The notes under the pieces are model-generated. The model made no database searches and was not told where the DNA came from. It worked only from the letters and a program-made list of their open reading frames with translations. The position numbers were made by a program, and so were the translations under genes. A DNA stretch of 64,000 nt from Glaciecola sp965658765 (GTDB lineage Bacteria; Pseudomonadota; Gammaproteobacteria; Enterobacterales; Alteromonadaceae): the NCBI GenBank assembly GCA_965658765.1, contig CBFHTO010000003.1:1-64000 (forward strand). Reading direction: 5' to 3'. Positions 1 to 9,498 of this stretch are shown piece by piece; the stretch's first letter is position 1; every line of letters begins with the position of its first letter.

Positions 1-1155
1 TAACTCTGCATTAACAGGCGCTGCAGTTGCACCATATTCACCTTTAAGTACACCTGCAGTTTCCTTTGAAATTGATTTGTAACGCTCGCCAGTCAATACA
101 TTGATTACAGCCTGTGTACCTACTATTTGTGAGGTTGGCGTAACTAAAGGAATAAAGCCTAAATCTTCTCGTACTCTTGGAATTTCTTGTAGCACTTCGT
201 CAAACTTACTTTCAGCACCTTGCTCTTTTAATTGACTTTCCATGTTAGTAAGCATGCCACCTGGCACCTGCGCTGTCAGAATGCGAGCGTCTACACCTTT
301 TAAACTGCCTTCAAATTGGGCATATTTGTTTCTTACATCACGGAAATAATGTGCTGCTTCAGCCATTAACTCTTTATTTAGTTCGGTATCTCTTGATGTG
401 CCTTCTACAATTGCTGCAATTGTTTCTGTTGCTGAGTGACCGTATGTCATACTCATTGGGCTTATTGCGGTATCAAGCATATCAATACCAGCATCTATTG
501 CTTTTTGATAGCTTGCAGTACTCAACCCAGTAGTTGCATGGCACTGCATAGCAATAGGTACGTTAACAGTCGCTTTTAACTCTTTAATTAACTCTTCACA
601 ATCATAGGGTTTAAGTAGTCCTGACATGTCTTTTACACAAATAGAATCAACTTCCATATCTTCTAATTGCTTAGCCATGTCTAACCAAAACTGTAGTGTG
701 TGAACAGGGCTGATCGTATATGCTAGTGTTCCTTGCGCATGCGCCCCTACGTCTTTTGTTGCTTTAACTGCAGTTGTTAAATTTCTAACGTCGTTCATGG
801 CATCAAAAATTCTAAATACATCAACACCGTTAGTGTGAGCTCGTTCTACAAATTTCATGACCACGTCGTCAGCATAATGACGATAACCAAGTAAGTTTTG
901 ACCTCGGAGTAACATCTGTTGCTTCGTATTTGGCATCGCTTTTTTAATTGCCCGTATACGCTCCCAAGGATCTTCTCCTAAATAACGGATACATGCGTCA
1001 AAAGTCGCGCCGCCCCATGACTCCATTGACCAATAACCGACTTTATCTAAGGTTTCTGCTATGGGTAACATATCGTCTAAACGTAAGCGCGTAGCGAGCA
1101 ATGACTGATGTGCGTCTCGGAACGATAGTTCTGTGATCTTCAACTTAGTTGACAT
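1..1155 (-). CDS. oadA: Oxaloacetate decarboxylase alpha subunit, N-terminal part (runs off the left edge)
   Basis: Carboxyltransferase subunit of the membrane Na+-pumping oxaloacetate decarboxylase. It moves the C4 carboxyl group of oxaloacetate to biotin. The frame is open for 385 codons from an ATG at 1155 to the window edge. It starts MSTKLKITELSFRDAHQSLL and carries the family signatures RDAHQS near residue 13, VKDMSG with the likely carboxyl-accepting lysine near 175, MQCHATTG with a metal-ligand histidine near 206, and GERYKSISKETAG close to the edge. The C-terminal biotinyl domain would lie outside. It starts 10 bp after oadG, so the two are co-transcribed; oadB would be expected further left. 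The closely related pyruvate carboxylase subunit B is less likely because oadG is adjacent. Confidence 0.93.
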   Translation of the reverse strand, partial: MSTKLKITELSFRDAHQSLLATRLRLDDMLPIAETLDKVGYWSMESWGGATFDACIRYLGEDPWERIRAIKKAMPNTKQQMLLRGQNLLGYRHYADDVVMKFVERAHTNGVDVFRIFDAMNDVRNLTTAVKATKDVGAHAQGTLAYTISPVHTLQFWLDMAKQLEDMEVDSICVKDMSGLLKPYDCEELIKELKATVNVPIAMQCHATTGLSTASYQKAIDAGIDMLDTAISPMSMTYGHSATETIAAIVEGTSRDTELNKELMAEAAHYFRDVRNKYAQFEGSLKGVDARILTAQVPGGMLTNMESQLKEQGAESKFDEVLQEIPRVREDLGFIPLVTPTSQIVGTQAVINVLTGERYKSISKETAGVLKGEYGATAAPVNAEL

Positions 1156-1165
1156 AAAAAGCTTC

Positions 1166-1432
1166 CTAGTTTTTTTCGCGTCTATGTGTGTGAATAGCCG
1201 CGGTAATAGCAGCAGTTATATTTTCGGGAATAGCGGCTTGTGAAGATGTGTCTGATGGTGCTGTTTCGTGGTACTTGGCAGCCCCTTTTGAAGACGTGTT
1301 AAAATCATCAGGAAAAATTCGCGCAAACCAAGCAATGCTGTGTATCCCACCTATTAACAATGTTAAAAAGGCAAACACTACTGACATACCAACACTCAAT
1401 AGGATTCCAGCTTCTATTAGTTGCTCTGTCAT
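1166..1432 (-). CDS. oadG: Oxaloacetate decarboxylase gamma subunit
   Basis: Small membrane subunit (88 aa) that holds the alpha and beta subunits of the Na+-translocating decarboxylase together. One N-terminal transmembrane helix (about residues 9-30, LLSVGMSVVFAFLTLLIGG) is followed by a polar tail ending THRREKN. This is the usual length and layout for OadG (PF04277). The tail lacks the histidine cluster used for Zn2+ binding in the Klebsiella protein, though scattered His residues are present. It is the first gene of the oadG-oadA pair. The sequence is low in motifs, so the call rests on topology, size and position. Confidence 0.85.
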   Translation of the reverse strand: MTEQLIEAGILLSVGMSVVFAFLTLLIGGIHSIAWFARIFPDDFNTSSKGAAKYHETAPSDTSSQAAIPENITAAITAAIHTHRREKN

Positions 1433-1650
1433 ACTTCCCTCGAATGTTTCACATAAAATCTAGTGATAAAAAATATAACGATGATAGGTAAAACTCAATG
1501 GCTAATCCACATATTTATGCGCCAAATCATGTTTTTTATGCATTTATTATCTGAAGGAATTAATAGAGCTGAATTACGACTGAAAATCACACAAATATAT
1601 TAATAAAATTAACATTTTACGTACAAATAAATAACTGAATTTCAGGCATT

Positions 1651-1672
1651 AAAAAACCGCATTACTGCGGCT
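1651..1672 (-). terminator. Intrinsic terminator of the tRNA unit
   Basis: Read on the minus strand, a CCGCA/TGCGG stem with a 4-nt loop is followed by six T. It lies 8 bp past the tRNA-Arg 3' end, so it ends the tRNA-Ser/tRNA-Arg transcript. Confidence 0.85.
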
Positions 1673-1679
1673 TAATAAT

Positions 1680-1756
1680 TGGCGCGTGCGGAAGGATTCG
1701 AACCTCCGACCGCCTGGTTCGTAGCCAGGTACTCTATCCAGCTGAGCTACGCACGC
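1680..1756 (-). tRNA. tRNA-Arg (anticodon ACG)
   Basis: A 77-nt cloverleaf with encoded CCA. The acceptor arms GCGTGCG and CGCACGC pair fully, the D arm begins TAGCTCAGC, and the anticodon stem CCTGG/CCAGG holds the loop CTACGAA with ACG at 1720-1722. The T arm is GGAGG-TTCGAAT-CCTTC. The A34 of ACG is normally changed to inosine so it reads CGU, CGC and CGA. It is probably co-transcribed with the tRNA-Ser 38 bp upstream. Confidence 0.97.
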
Positions 1757-1794
1757 GCAATCTTTCAAAACAATGTAATGTTACACAAAAATAA

Positions 1795-1887
1795 TGGCGG
1801 AGAGAGAGGGATTCGAACCCTCGATAGGGCTACAAACCCTATACTCCCTTAGCAGGGGAGCGCCTTCAGCCACTCGGCCACCTCTCC
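1795..1887 (-). tRNA. tRNA-Ser (anticodon GCT)
   Basis: A 93-nt class II tRNA with encoded CCA and the long variable arm typical of serine tRNAs (TAGGGTTTGTAGCCCTA hairpin). The anticodon stem CTCCC/GGGAG holds the loop CTGCTAA, with GCT at 1851-1853. It reads AGC and AGU codons. It is first in a two-tRNA unit with tRNA-Arg. Confidence 0.97.
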
Positions 1888-2039
1888 GTATTTGTGGGGC
1901 GCAAGTTTAATGAAACATGACTGTAAGTCAACGGTTTTTTGTCTCTAACTTGCTGATTGAAACTTTTTTAAACAGCCTTGATGAAGCAAAGCCATAATTT
2001 GATTTTTTAAAGCTAAATTATTGCACTTTCAAACGCAAT

Positions 2040-2234
2040 TTACTCGTTGCCTGGACTGCCGCCATTTCCCTTCTCAGCTTGAATTCTCATGTAAATTTCT
2101 TCTCTATGCACTGAGACATCTTTCGGAGCATTAACACCTATTCGAACCTGATTTCCTTTCACTCCGAGGACGGTTACGGTGACATTGTCCCCAACCATTA
2201 AAGTTTCACCAACGCGACGCGTTAATATTAACAT
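2040..2234 (-). CDS. csrA: Carbon storage regulator, RNA-binding protein CsrA
   Basis: A 64-residue homodimeric RNA-binding protein that blocks or exposes ribosome sites by binding GGA motifs, usually in hairpin loops. It controls motility, biofilm and central carbon genes. MLILTRRVGE at the N-terminus and the RNA-contact segment VSVHREEIY (V42, R44) are intact; length and sequence match the family. It lies downstream of alaS with a 374-bp gap, the usual alaS-csrA order in gammaproteobacteria. Candidate targets in this same window are the flagellin leaders that carry AGGA motifs (inference). Confidence 0.97.
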   Translation of the reverse strand: MLILTRRVGETLMVGDNVTVTVLGVKGNQVRIGVNAPKDVSVHREEIYMRIQAEKGNGGSPGNE

Positions 2235-2608
2235 CCACTACTCCTATGAAATTTATTTATGTCTCGTAACATCTCTAGTCATCTTTAAACTCAAGCAACT
2301 CGCAAAATTGCAATTATCTCATTTTACGTGGCGGCTATTTATTTAGATGTTGAAAAACTGAAACTATGTAAACTCTATAACTGGTGTTATTTATTATAAA
2401 AACAGTTAAAAGCATTAAACACTATTGAGCCCACTCTGGTTTGAAACCTGTAAACTACTCATAATAACTGGTTAAAGCAACCGCAATGTAATATTTATTA
2501 CAATAATCCATATGCGTGAATCCTTGACCAAAGTATAGCAAACAAAAATCAAAAAAATTAATATTAATTTAACAATTATGTGTTTATGGCAATAATTTCT
2601 TTGCCTTG
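2235..2608. other. 374-bp alaS-csrA intergenic region
   Basis: AT-rich gap between the end of alaS and the start of csrA. It presumably carries csrA's own promoters and a possible alaS terminator. I see no strong intrinsic terminator, no open reading frame worth calling and no clear consensus promoter. Confidence 0.6.
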
Positions 2609-5206
2609 CTAAGCCAAGTTTCTCGCTACCCAATCATCGACAGACGCTAAAGCTTCATCAAGCGCCTCAGTCTTATTTCCACCTGCTTGAGCCATATCAG
2701 GACGCCCACCGCCTTTTCCTCCGACTTGCTGTGCTAGATGACTTACCAGTTTGCCAGCATGAATGCGCTTGGTGAGGTCTTTTGTTACGCCTGTAATAAG
2801 GTTAATTTTTCCATCTTTTTTAATTGCTAAAACAATTACACCTGATTGTATTTGCACCTTCAAATCATCCATCATAGACCTTAATGACTTCGGATCTGCG
2901 TCTTTTAGTTCAGTCACCAAAAGCTTTATATCTGAGACCATGCGAACATTCGCTACGAGATCTTTTGATTGTTGGCCCGCTAATTTTTGCTTCAGTTGTT
3001 CGAGAGCCTTCTCGCTCTGCTTGACCTGTGCAACCAACTGTTCGGTTTTAGCCAGCACCTCCGAGCGATTCGACTTCACTAGCTCAGCGATGGAATGAAT
3101 TAAGTCTGAGTCTGCTTGAACAGCGTTTAAAGCAGCCTGGCCTGTGATTGCCTCGATGCGGCGTACACCCGAAGATATGCCTGCCTCCGACACTATTTTA
3201 AACAAGCCAATATCCCCAGTTTGCTCAACATGAGTCCCACCACATAGCTCAGTAGAATAGTCGCCCATACTGACGACTCGTACTTCTTCATCATACTTCT
3301 CGCCAAAAAGTGCCATAGCGCCAGCAGCTTTTGCCTCATCCAGCTTCATTAATTGCGTCGTTAAAGGACTATTTTCCCGAATCTGTTCATTTACTGCGTT
3401 TTCGATTTCGATGAGTGTCGTGTCAGAGATACCTTCAAAGTGTGAAAAGTCAAAACGCAGTTTTTCTGCATCGACTAGCGAGCCTTTTTGCGTCACGTGC
3501 TTGCCAAGCCGGTTTCGAAGCGCCTCGTGTAACAAATGAGTAGCACTGTGATTTAGCTTAATGGCTTGTCTGCGGTTTTTATTTACACTGACAAATACCT
3601 CATCACCAACTTTCAACTCTCCACGAATTGCCACTCTATGCGCGATAGCATTGTTGAGCTTTTGAGTATCGAGAACTAATGCCTGTTGCTTATTCCATTC
3701 AAACGTGCCGGTGTCTCCAACTTGCCCGCCTGATTCTGCATAGAAAGGCGTAGAATCAAGTACCACTAAGGCCTCAATATTCTCAGCATGATTAACTTCT
3801 TCTCTTCCCACGATGATATTACTCACCCGAGCACTCTCAGTCAGCTGCGTATAACCAGTGAATTCAGTTTCACTGCTTATATTAACAATGTCGTTATAGT
3901 CGACGCTGAATTTACTCGAAGCTTGCGCCAACTCCTTTTGTGTTCGCATCGCTTGTTCAAAACCTAGCTCATCTATAGTTAAACCCTGTTCTCGCGCGAC
4001 ATCGTTAGTCAAATCAGCTGGAAATCCATAGGTGTCGTATAATTTGAATACAACTTCGCCGGGGATGACTTTTGATTCTAATGTATCTAAAGTCTCATTC
4101 AGTATGCTCATTCCTCTGGCCAAGGTTTGAGAGAACTGTTCCTCTTCCTGCTTAAGCACTTTTTCAATCATTGCTTGTTGTTGTTTAAGTTCTGGATATG
4201 CTTCACCCATTTGGGCAACAAGCTCTTGCACCAAGCAATAAAAAAATACGTCCTTAGCGCCCAGTTTATTTCCATGACGTACAGCACGGCGTATTATCCG
4301 CCTAAGCACATATCCCCTGCCTTCGTTAGACGGCATGACCCCATCGCAGATTAAAAATGAACAAGAGCGAATATGGTCAGCAATCACTCGCAAGGATTTA
4401 TGCTCTAGGTCTTTACAGTTAACTACTCTTGCTGCGTCTTTAATAAGCGCTTGAAAAAGGTCTATTTCGTAGTTGCTATGAACATTTTGCAAGATTGCAG
4501 AAATGCGCTCTAAGCCCATGCCTGTGTCGATGGATGGCTTTGGTAAAGGCAGCATTTCACCATCCGCTTGCCGGTTAAACTGCATGAATACGAGATTCCA
4601 AATCTCGATGAAACGATCTCCGTCTTCTTCTGGTGTTCCAGGAGGGCCTCCCCAGATATGCTCGCCATGGTCATAAAAGATTTCAGAACAAGGCCCGCAA
4701 GGCCCTGTATCGCCCATTGCCCAAAAGTTATCAGAGGTTGAAATTCTAATTATTTTGTCTTCAGGAACCCCAATGTCTTGCGCCCAAATATCAAAGGCTT
4801 CATCGTCTTCATGATATACAGTCACCAAAAGTTTTTCTTTCGGTAAGCCAAGTTCATCCGTCAGAAATTGCCAAGCAAACTTAATTGCATCGGCTTTAAA
4901 ATAATCACCAAAACTAAAATTCCCGAGCATTTCAAAAAAGGTATGATGGCGCGCAGTATAACCGACGTTTTCCAAGTCATTATGTTTGCCACCCGCTCTA
5001 ACGCAGCGCTGGGAAGATGTCGCCCTGGAGTAATTGCGCTGCTCCGTTCCAAGAAATACATCTTTAAATTGATTCATTCCCGCGTTAGTAAACAAGAGTG
5101 TTGGGTCGTCAATCGGAACAAGTGAAGAAGTAGCTACCTCTTGATGCCCATTTTTTGCGAAAAAATCCAAGAAGGCTCGACGAATATCAGCGGTTGAACG
5201 GGTCAT
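2609..5206 (-). CDS. alaS: Alanine-tRNA ligase
   Basis: Cytoplasmic class II synthetase that charges tRNA-Ala and clears mischarged Ser/Gly. At 865 aa it has normal length. The N-terminal catalytic core includes TRSTADIRRAFLDFF, motif-2-like RATSSQRCVRAGGKHNDLEN and GMGLERI near residue 235. The editing domain has the zinc/editing motifs NHSATHLLH (near 550) and CGGTH (near 655). The C-terminal oligomerisation domain ends with the glycine-rich GGKGGGRPDMAQAGG. The ATG start at 5206 matches the family N-terminus. The gene sits between recX and csrA, the common order in this class. Confidence 0.98.
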   Translation of the reverse strand: MTRSTADIRRAFLDFFAKNGHQEVATSSLVPIDDPTLLFTNAGMNQFKDVFLGTEQRNYSRATSSQRCVRAGGKHNDLENVGYTARHHTFFEMLGNFSFGDYFKADAIKFAWQFLTDELGLPKEKLLVTVYHEDDEAFDIWAQDIGVPEDKIIRISTSDNFWAMGDTGPCGPCSEIFYDHGEHIWGGPPGTPEEDGDRFIEIWNLVFMQFNRQADGEMLPLPKPSIDTGMGLERISAILQNVHSNYEIDLFQALIKDAARVVNCKDLEHKSLRVIADHIRSCSFLICDGVMPSNEGRGYVLRRIIRRAVRHGNKLGAKDVFFYCLVQELVAQMGEAYPELKQQQAMIEKVLKQEEEQFSQTLARGMSILNETLDTLESKVIPGEVVFKLYDTYGFPADLTNDVAREQGLTIDELGFEQAMRTQKELAQASSKFSVDYNDIVNISSETEFTGYTQLTESARVSNIIVGREEVNHAENIEALVVLDSTPFYAESGGQVGDTGTFEWNKQQALVLDTQKLNNAIAHRVAIRGELKVGDEVFVSVNKNRRQAIKLNHSATHLLHEALRNRLGKHVTQKGSLVDAEKLRFDFSHFEGISDTTLIEIENAVNEQIRENSPLTTQLMKLDEAKAAGAMALFGEKYDEEVRVVSMGDYSTELCGGTHVEQTGDIGLFKIVSEAGISSGVRRIEAITGQAALNAVQADSDLIHSIAELVKSNRSEVLAKTEQLVAQVKQSEKALEQLKQKLAGQQSKDLVANVRMVSDIKLLVTELKDADPKSLRSMMDDLKVQIQSGVIVLAIKKDGKINLITGVTKDLTKRIHAGKLVSHLAQQVGGKGGGRPDMAQAGGNKTEALDEALASVDDWVARNLA

Positions 5207-5408
5207 AAATTTCCTAGTCTTAAGTGCGTGCAGTATTAGTTGTTTAGTGTCTTTTCAATATAGTTCGGTAGAAAAATCACCGAAGAGGAAAAAATCCTGC
5301 AAACAATATCATCATTGCCGCGAAAAATTAAGCCTGTATATGAGGAAAATAGCGAGATAGGAGCGATATCGATGGTTTTCTACAAATAGTGTAGAGGGCA
5401 GATAATGG

Positions 5409-5849
5409 TTAAAAGCAATGAGCAATTTGCTCGTGAGTGAACCCCCGATATTGCAAAAAACGCATTTGCTTTTGTTTTTCTCTGAAATCCTGCGGTCGCT
5501 CTTCCCCGTATTTTTTCACTCTCACTATGTCAGCAAGTTCAAACCAATCGTATGTATCATCGTTTAATTGTGCGTCAATTAAAGGTTCATCTATATGGTG
5601 CGTACTTAGAAAGTGTCGGATAAGATTTGGGCCTTTACCCTTATTAAAGGCGCTACGGACATACATTTCGCAATATCGTTGATCAGATTGAATATCTTTT
5701 TCAGAGAATTTACTTAACTGTTGTAAACATAAGTCCCTGTCAAAATCCAATCTCACCAATTTATCCAACAGTTCATTAAACGCATATTCGCGCCGAGAAA
5801 GTAAGTCAGTTATTTTATGATTAATGATCTTAGTTTCATTGTCTTCCAT
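5409..5849 (-). CDS. recX: Regulatory protein RecX
   Basis: RecX binds RecA filaments and limits recombination and SOS induction. This 146-aa protein has the three-helix repeat layout: the SRREYAFNELLDKL segment near residue 14, then YCEMYVRSAFNKGKGPNLIRHFL, then MRFLQYRGFTHEQI near the C-terminus. Length is typical. Unusually, recA is not immediately upstream; the next gene at 5887 is divergent and unrelated, so recX must have its own promoter in the 37-bp gap or inside the neighbour. It is followed by alaS after 202 bp. Confidence 0.9.
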   Translation of the reverse strand: MEDNETKIINHKITDLLSRREYAFNELLDKLVRLDFDRDLCLQQLSKFSEKDIQSDQRYCEMYVRSAFNKGKGPNLIRHFLSTHHIDEPLIDAQLNDDTYDWFELADIVRVKKYGEERPQDFREKQKQMRFLQYRGFTHEQIAHCF

Positions 5850-5886
5850 ATTTAGCCCTATACTTTTTTCTATGTAACTTACTGAT

Positions 5887-7047
5887 ATGACTTGGCGCTG
5901 GTCCAGCTACGAATCGATAAATGATGTTAACGCAGACGATTATAATAAAATTTTTGATGCAAGTGCGGACGGATTTCCGTTTCTAAAATACGAATTTTTG
6001 AGCGCTTTAGAGGGTTCTCGAAGCGTAGGTAAAGGTACAGGGTGGACAAGTAAGCACATTCTGGTCTGGAATGAACAAACCTTAGTTGGATTTTTACCCG
6101 GTTACATTAAGACACATTCATACGGAGAGTATGTATTTGATTACTCTTGGGCAAATGCATATCAACAATATGGTAAGCCATACTATCCAAAATGGATAAA
6201 CGCAATACCATTTACGCCTGTCACCGGTCCAAGAATACTCATCGATAACAGTGAGTCCAACGAAACGATAACGCACTTTTTAGCCAACAATTTATCGGAA
6301 ATATGCCAAGACCTTGGGGTTAGTTCCTTACACTTTTTGTTCACCCCTGAAGAGCAAAGTCAACATTTGAAAAAAGGGGCGGCGCATCAACGGCTTTCCG
6401 TGCAATTTAACTGGCACAATAAAGGATATGCAGACTTCAGTGACTTTTTGGCCACGATGACCGCGAGACGCCGCAAAAGTATCAGAAAAGAACGAGAAAA
6501 ACTCAGCAAGCTACGCGTCAACATCAAACGCTATAGTGGTGCAGCATTATCAAAAACAGAAATGCGTTTTTTTTACTTATGCTATCAACAAACCTACTTA
6601 AAACGCAGTGGCCATCAAGGCTATTTAACAGAAGCATTCTTTTTTAAGATCCTCGAAAAGATGCCTGAAAACATCTTGCTCTTTATTGCAGAGCAAGACG
6701 ACAAGCCAGTCGCTAGCGCTCTTTTGTTTAAAGATCAGAAGCGCCTTTATGGACGGTATTGGGGAAGCTTGGAAGATGTTGATGGCTTGCATTTTGAAAC
6801 CTGTTACTACCAAGGCATTGAGTTTGCTATTGAAGAAAGGATACAACTTTTTAACCCCGGTACACAGGGAGAGCATAAAATATTACGTGGTTTTGAACCT
6901 ACAGTGTGTTTTTCTAATCACTATCTTTTAGACAACATGTTTAATAAAGCAGTAGCAGACTTTTTAATGCGAGAAAGCCCAGCTGTACTTCAATACTATG
7001 AAGATACAAAAAGTCTTCTACCTTTCAAGCAATTTGAAACGAAATAA
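5887..7047 (+). CDS. DUF482 / COG3146 GNAT-like acyltransferase family protein
   Basis: A cytoplasmic protein of 386 aa matching the DUF482 (COG3146, FemAB/GNAT-like) family in its opening WRWSSYESINDV, the VFDYSWANAYQQYGKPYYPKW segment, TPVTGPRIL and the later GRYWGSLEDVDGLHFETCYYQGIEFAI and NPGTQGEHKILRGFEP motifs. The family is often annotated as a peptidoglycan-biosynthesis or N-acetyltransferase protein, but its substrate is not known to me. It is divergent from recX with only 37 bp between the starts and no strong Shine-Dalgarno sequence before the ATG. No operon partner is visible downstream. Confidence 0.88.
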   Translation: MTWRWSSYESINDVNADDYNKIFDASADGFPFLKYEFLSALEGSRSVGKGTGWTSKHILVWNEQTLVGFLPGYIKTHSYGEYVFDYSWANAYQQYGKPYYPKWINAIPFTPVTGPRILIDNSESNETITHFLANNLSEICQDLGVSSLHFLFTPEEQSQHLKKGAAHQRLSVQFNWHNKGYADFSDFLATMTARRRKSIRKEREKLSKLRVNIKRYSGAALSKTEMRFFYLCYQQTYLKRSGHQGYLTEAFFFKILEKMPENILLFIAEQDDKPVASALLFKDQKRLYGRYWGSLEDVDGLHFETCYYQGIEFAIEERIQLFNPGTQGEHKILRGFEPTVCFSNHYLLDNMFNKAVADFLMRESPAVLQYYEDTKSLLPFKQFETK

Positions 7048-7398
7048 TTAAGTTCATTGGGTTATGTGCTCTAAGGAAGACACTATTACTCTCAAAACTT
7101 TGTTACAAGGTTTGTCTAAGTATTGTATTAATCAAAAGATACGCGATGATTACGCACAATTTTGCTACATCAAGAAATTTAATCTTGGATATCTTTATGG
7201 TAATTGTTCGAGGTAATTGTTCAAGGTAATTGTTCAAGGTAATAGTCCTCAGCAATATTTCTAGGCAATATTAGTAGGCAATGTCAGTAGGTAAGAGACA
7301 TTACATTAAAAAAGATACAGTAAGATATTGATGACCTTTAGGTCAGCAAAAGATATTCAGAATAAAATTACAACAATAAACACGACAGAAGGTATTAA
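7048..7398. other. 351-bp intergenic region holding a 13-bp repeat array
   Basis: Gap between the DUF482 gene and the M13 peptidase gene, both on the plus strand. It presumably carries the peptidase promoter. The main visible content is the degenerate 13-bp tandem array at 7198-7301. I see no gene and no clear terminator. Confidence 0.6.
7198..7301 (+). repeat. Degenerate 13-bp tandem repeat, 8 units
   Basis: Eight consecutive 13-bp units, each beginning (A/T)GG(T/C)AAT or a close variant. Units 2 and 3 are identical (AGGTAATTGTTCA), unit 1 differs at two positions, unit 4 keeps the first eight bases, and units 6-7 share AGGCAAT. Phase is kept exactly at 13 bp for all eight units even where they have diverged. 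The array ends about 98 bp before the peptidase start codon. Confidence 0.9.
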
Positions 7399-9483
7399 AT
7401 GAAAAAATCCATTCTAGCCCTTGCAGTTTCTGCCACCCTTTCGATAAGTGCGTGCAGTGATAAGGCGGTTTCGCCCTCAGGACAAGCCTCCGACCAAGAA
7501 CTTGTAACACAAAGCACTTCGTTGCAAGCTGAGCTTGGTTCATTTGGCGTTGACTTAAGCGCTCGCGATCTAGACGTAAAGCCGGGTGATGATTTCTTTA
7601 TGCACGCGAGTGGTACATGGTACGAAAACTTTGAAATGCCTGCCGACAAAACTCGTTACGGCGCGTTCTCTGCACTGGCCGAAAGAAGCGAGGAACAAGT
7701 CAAAGAAATCATCGACTCTTTAGTTGACAAACAAGGCTTAGAGGGTGAAGAGAAACTGATCGCTGATTTTTATAAAGCCTATATGGATACTGACAGCATC
7801 AACGAAAAAGGGATCTCCCCTATAAAGCCTATGCTCGAAGATATACAGTCAATAAGCAACACCACCGAATTAACGGCAACCTTCGGTAATACTTGGCTTA
7901 CTAACACAAATACACCTCTTGCCTTTGGGATGGGCTCAAATCGACTTAAGCCAGATGAGTATCAAGTATCAGTCGGTGTATCTGGATTAGGTTTACCAGA
8001 CCGCTCATATTATCTCGAAGACTCTGAACGCTTCGAAATGTTGCGTAATGCATACAAAGAAAACATAAGTACTATGCTAAGTTTTGCTGGTTTTGAAGAT
8101 ACTCAAGGTATGGCTGAAAGAATATTGGCCGTAGAGACTCAAATTGCAGAAATTCAATGGCCACGCGAAAAACGTCGAAATCGCGATTTAACTTTAAACC
8201 AAATTAGTCGTAAAGCGCTGTCTGATGAGTATGCCAATTTTGATTGGGATACATTTTTTGCGTCATCTGGATTTGTGATCCCAGAGCTAAATATAAGTCA
8301 ACCTGAACCGGTGAAAGAAGTCATAGGGCTAATAAACGAAACCAGTTTGGATGTTTGGAAAGAATACTTGAGCTACCACTTGATATCTGGAAACTCAAGC
8401 TTGTTGTCAGAGGAAATATATCAAGCTAATTTTGAGTTTTATGGCACGACATTGAGCGGACAACAAGAAGCAAGACCTAGATGGAAACGAGCAGTATCTG
8501 CTATGTCTGGCACACAATCTTTAGGCTTTGCCATCGGCCAAGTGTATGTCGACCGATTCTTCCCAGAAAGCTCAAAAACTCAAATGGTCGAACTGGTTGA
8601 AAATCTAAGAAAAGCACTTAAAGAGCGTATTCAAGATCTTGATTGGATGGGTGAGGAAACGAAGAAAAGTGCGACCGATAAATTACTCGCGTTTAATCCG
8701 AAAATTGGTTACCCAGACGAATGGGAAAGTTTTGAAGGTCTGGAGCTTAGTGCAAACGATCTATTAAGTAATACTCATAATTTAAGACAATTTTTCCAAC
8801 AAAAGCGCGTGGAAGATGAACTAAATAAAACTGATAGAAACGCTTGGTTCATGGCGCCACAACGAGTGAACGCTTATTACAATTCATCGTTTAATGAAAT
8901 TGTTTTCCCTGCGGCAATTCTACAACCACCTTTCTTCGACCCTAATGCGGATCCAGCAGTAAATTATGGTGCTATTGGAGCTGTAATAGGACATGAAATG
9001 GGGCATGGCTTTGATGACCAGGGTTCAAAATCAGACGCTATGGGCGTGCAGCGGAATTGGTGGACAGACGAGGACCGTGCAGCTTTTGAGCAAAAGACAC
9101 AACAACTCATCAAACAATACAGTGCGTATGAACCGATTGAAGGTAATTTTGTTAATGGCGCAAATAGTCTTGGTGAAAACATTGGTGACGTTGGTGGGCT
9201 GGCTATGGCGTATCACGCCTACAAGCTAAGTCTTGAGGGTAAAGAGGCGCCTGTAATTGAGGGTTTAACGGGTGACCAACGCTTTTTCTTAGCATGGGCT
9301 CAGGTATGGAAAGAAAAGCGAACCGAACAAAGTATGCTGAACCAATTAAGGGGTGGAACCCACGCTCCGGGAAAATTCAGAGCCCTAGCGCCAAGAAATC
9401 ACGATGCATGGTATGAAGCTTTTGACGTCCAGCCTGGCGACGACCTATATCTTTCGCCAGACGAACGCGTTCGTATTTGGTAA
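7399..9483 (+). CDS. M13 family (PepO/neprilysin-like) zinc metallopeptidase lipoprotein
   Basis: A probable periplasmic or outer-membrane-anchored endopeptidase of 694 aa. The signal peptide ends in a good lipobox, SISAC (lipid Cys19). The N-terminal M13 domain runs from about residue 55 (DVKPGDDFFMHASGTW) and the C-terminal catalytic domain from about 490. The zinc site is complete: HEMGH at 532-536 and the downstream Glu593 in GENIGD. The NAYY motif and the C-terminal CxxW-like region (FDVQPGDDLYLSPDERVRIW) fit the family, although gammaproteobacterial M13 enzymes often lack the final disulphide. The gene is monocistronic, with a hairpin at 9499-9522 just after it. Confidence 0.95.
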   Translation: MKKSILALAVSATLSISACSDKAVSPSGQASDQELVTQSTSLQAELGSFGVDLSARDLDVKPGDDFFMHASGTWYENFEMPADKTRYGAFSALAERSEEQVKEIIDSLVDKQGLEGEEKLIADFYKAYMDTDSINEKGISPIKPMLEDIQSISNTTELTATFGNTWLTNTNTPLAFGMGSNRLKPDEYQVSVGVSGLGLPDRSYYLEDSERFEMLRNAYKENISTMLSFAGFEDTQGMAERILAVETQIAEIQWPREKRRNRDLTLNQISRKALSDEYANFDWDTFFASSGFVIPELNISQPEPVKEVIGLINETSLDVWKEYLSYHLISGNSSLLSEEIYQANFEFYGTTLSGQQEARPRWKRAVSAMSGTQSLGFAIGQVYVDRFFPESSKTQMVELVENLRKALKERIQDLDWMGEETKKSATDKLLAFNPKIGYPDEWESFEGLELSANDLLSNTHNLRQFFQQKRVEDELNKTDRNAWFMAPQRVNAYYNSSFNEIVFPAAILQPPFFDPNADPAVNYGAIGAVIGHEMGHGFDDQGSKSDAMGVQRNWWTDEDRAAFEQKTQQLIKQYSAYEPIEGNFVNGANSLGENIGDVGGLAMAYHAYKLSLEGKEAPVIEGLTGDQRFFLAWAQVWKEKRTEQSMLNQLRGGTHAPGKFRALAPRNHDAWYEAFDVQPGDDLYLSPDERVRIW

Positions 9484-9498
9484 TCAACAAGTACTCAA

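Noticed and set aside
7198..7301. CRISPR array
   Set aside because: The 13-bp units are directly joined with no spacers, and no cas genes are present.
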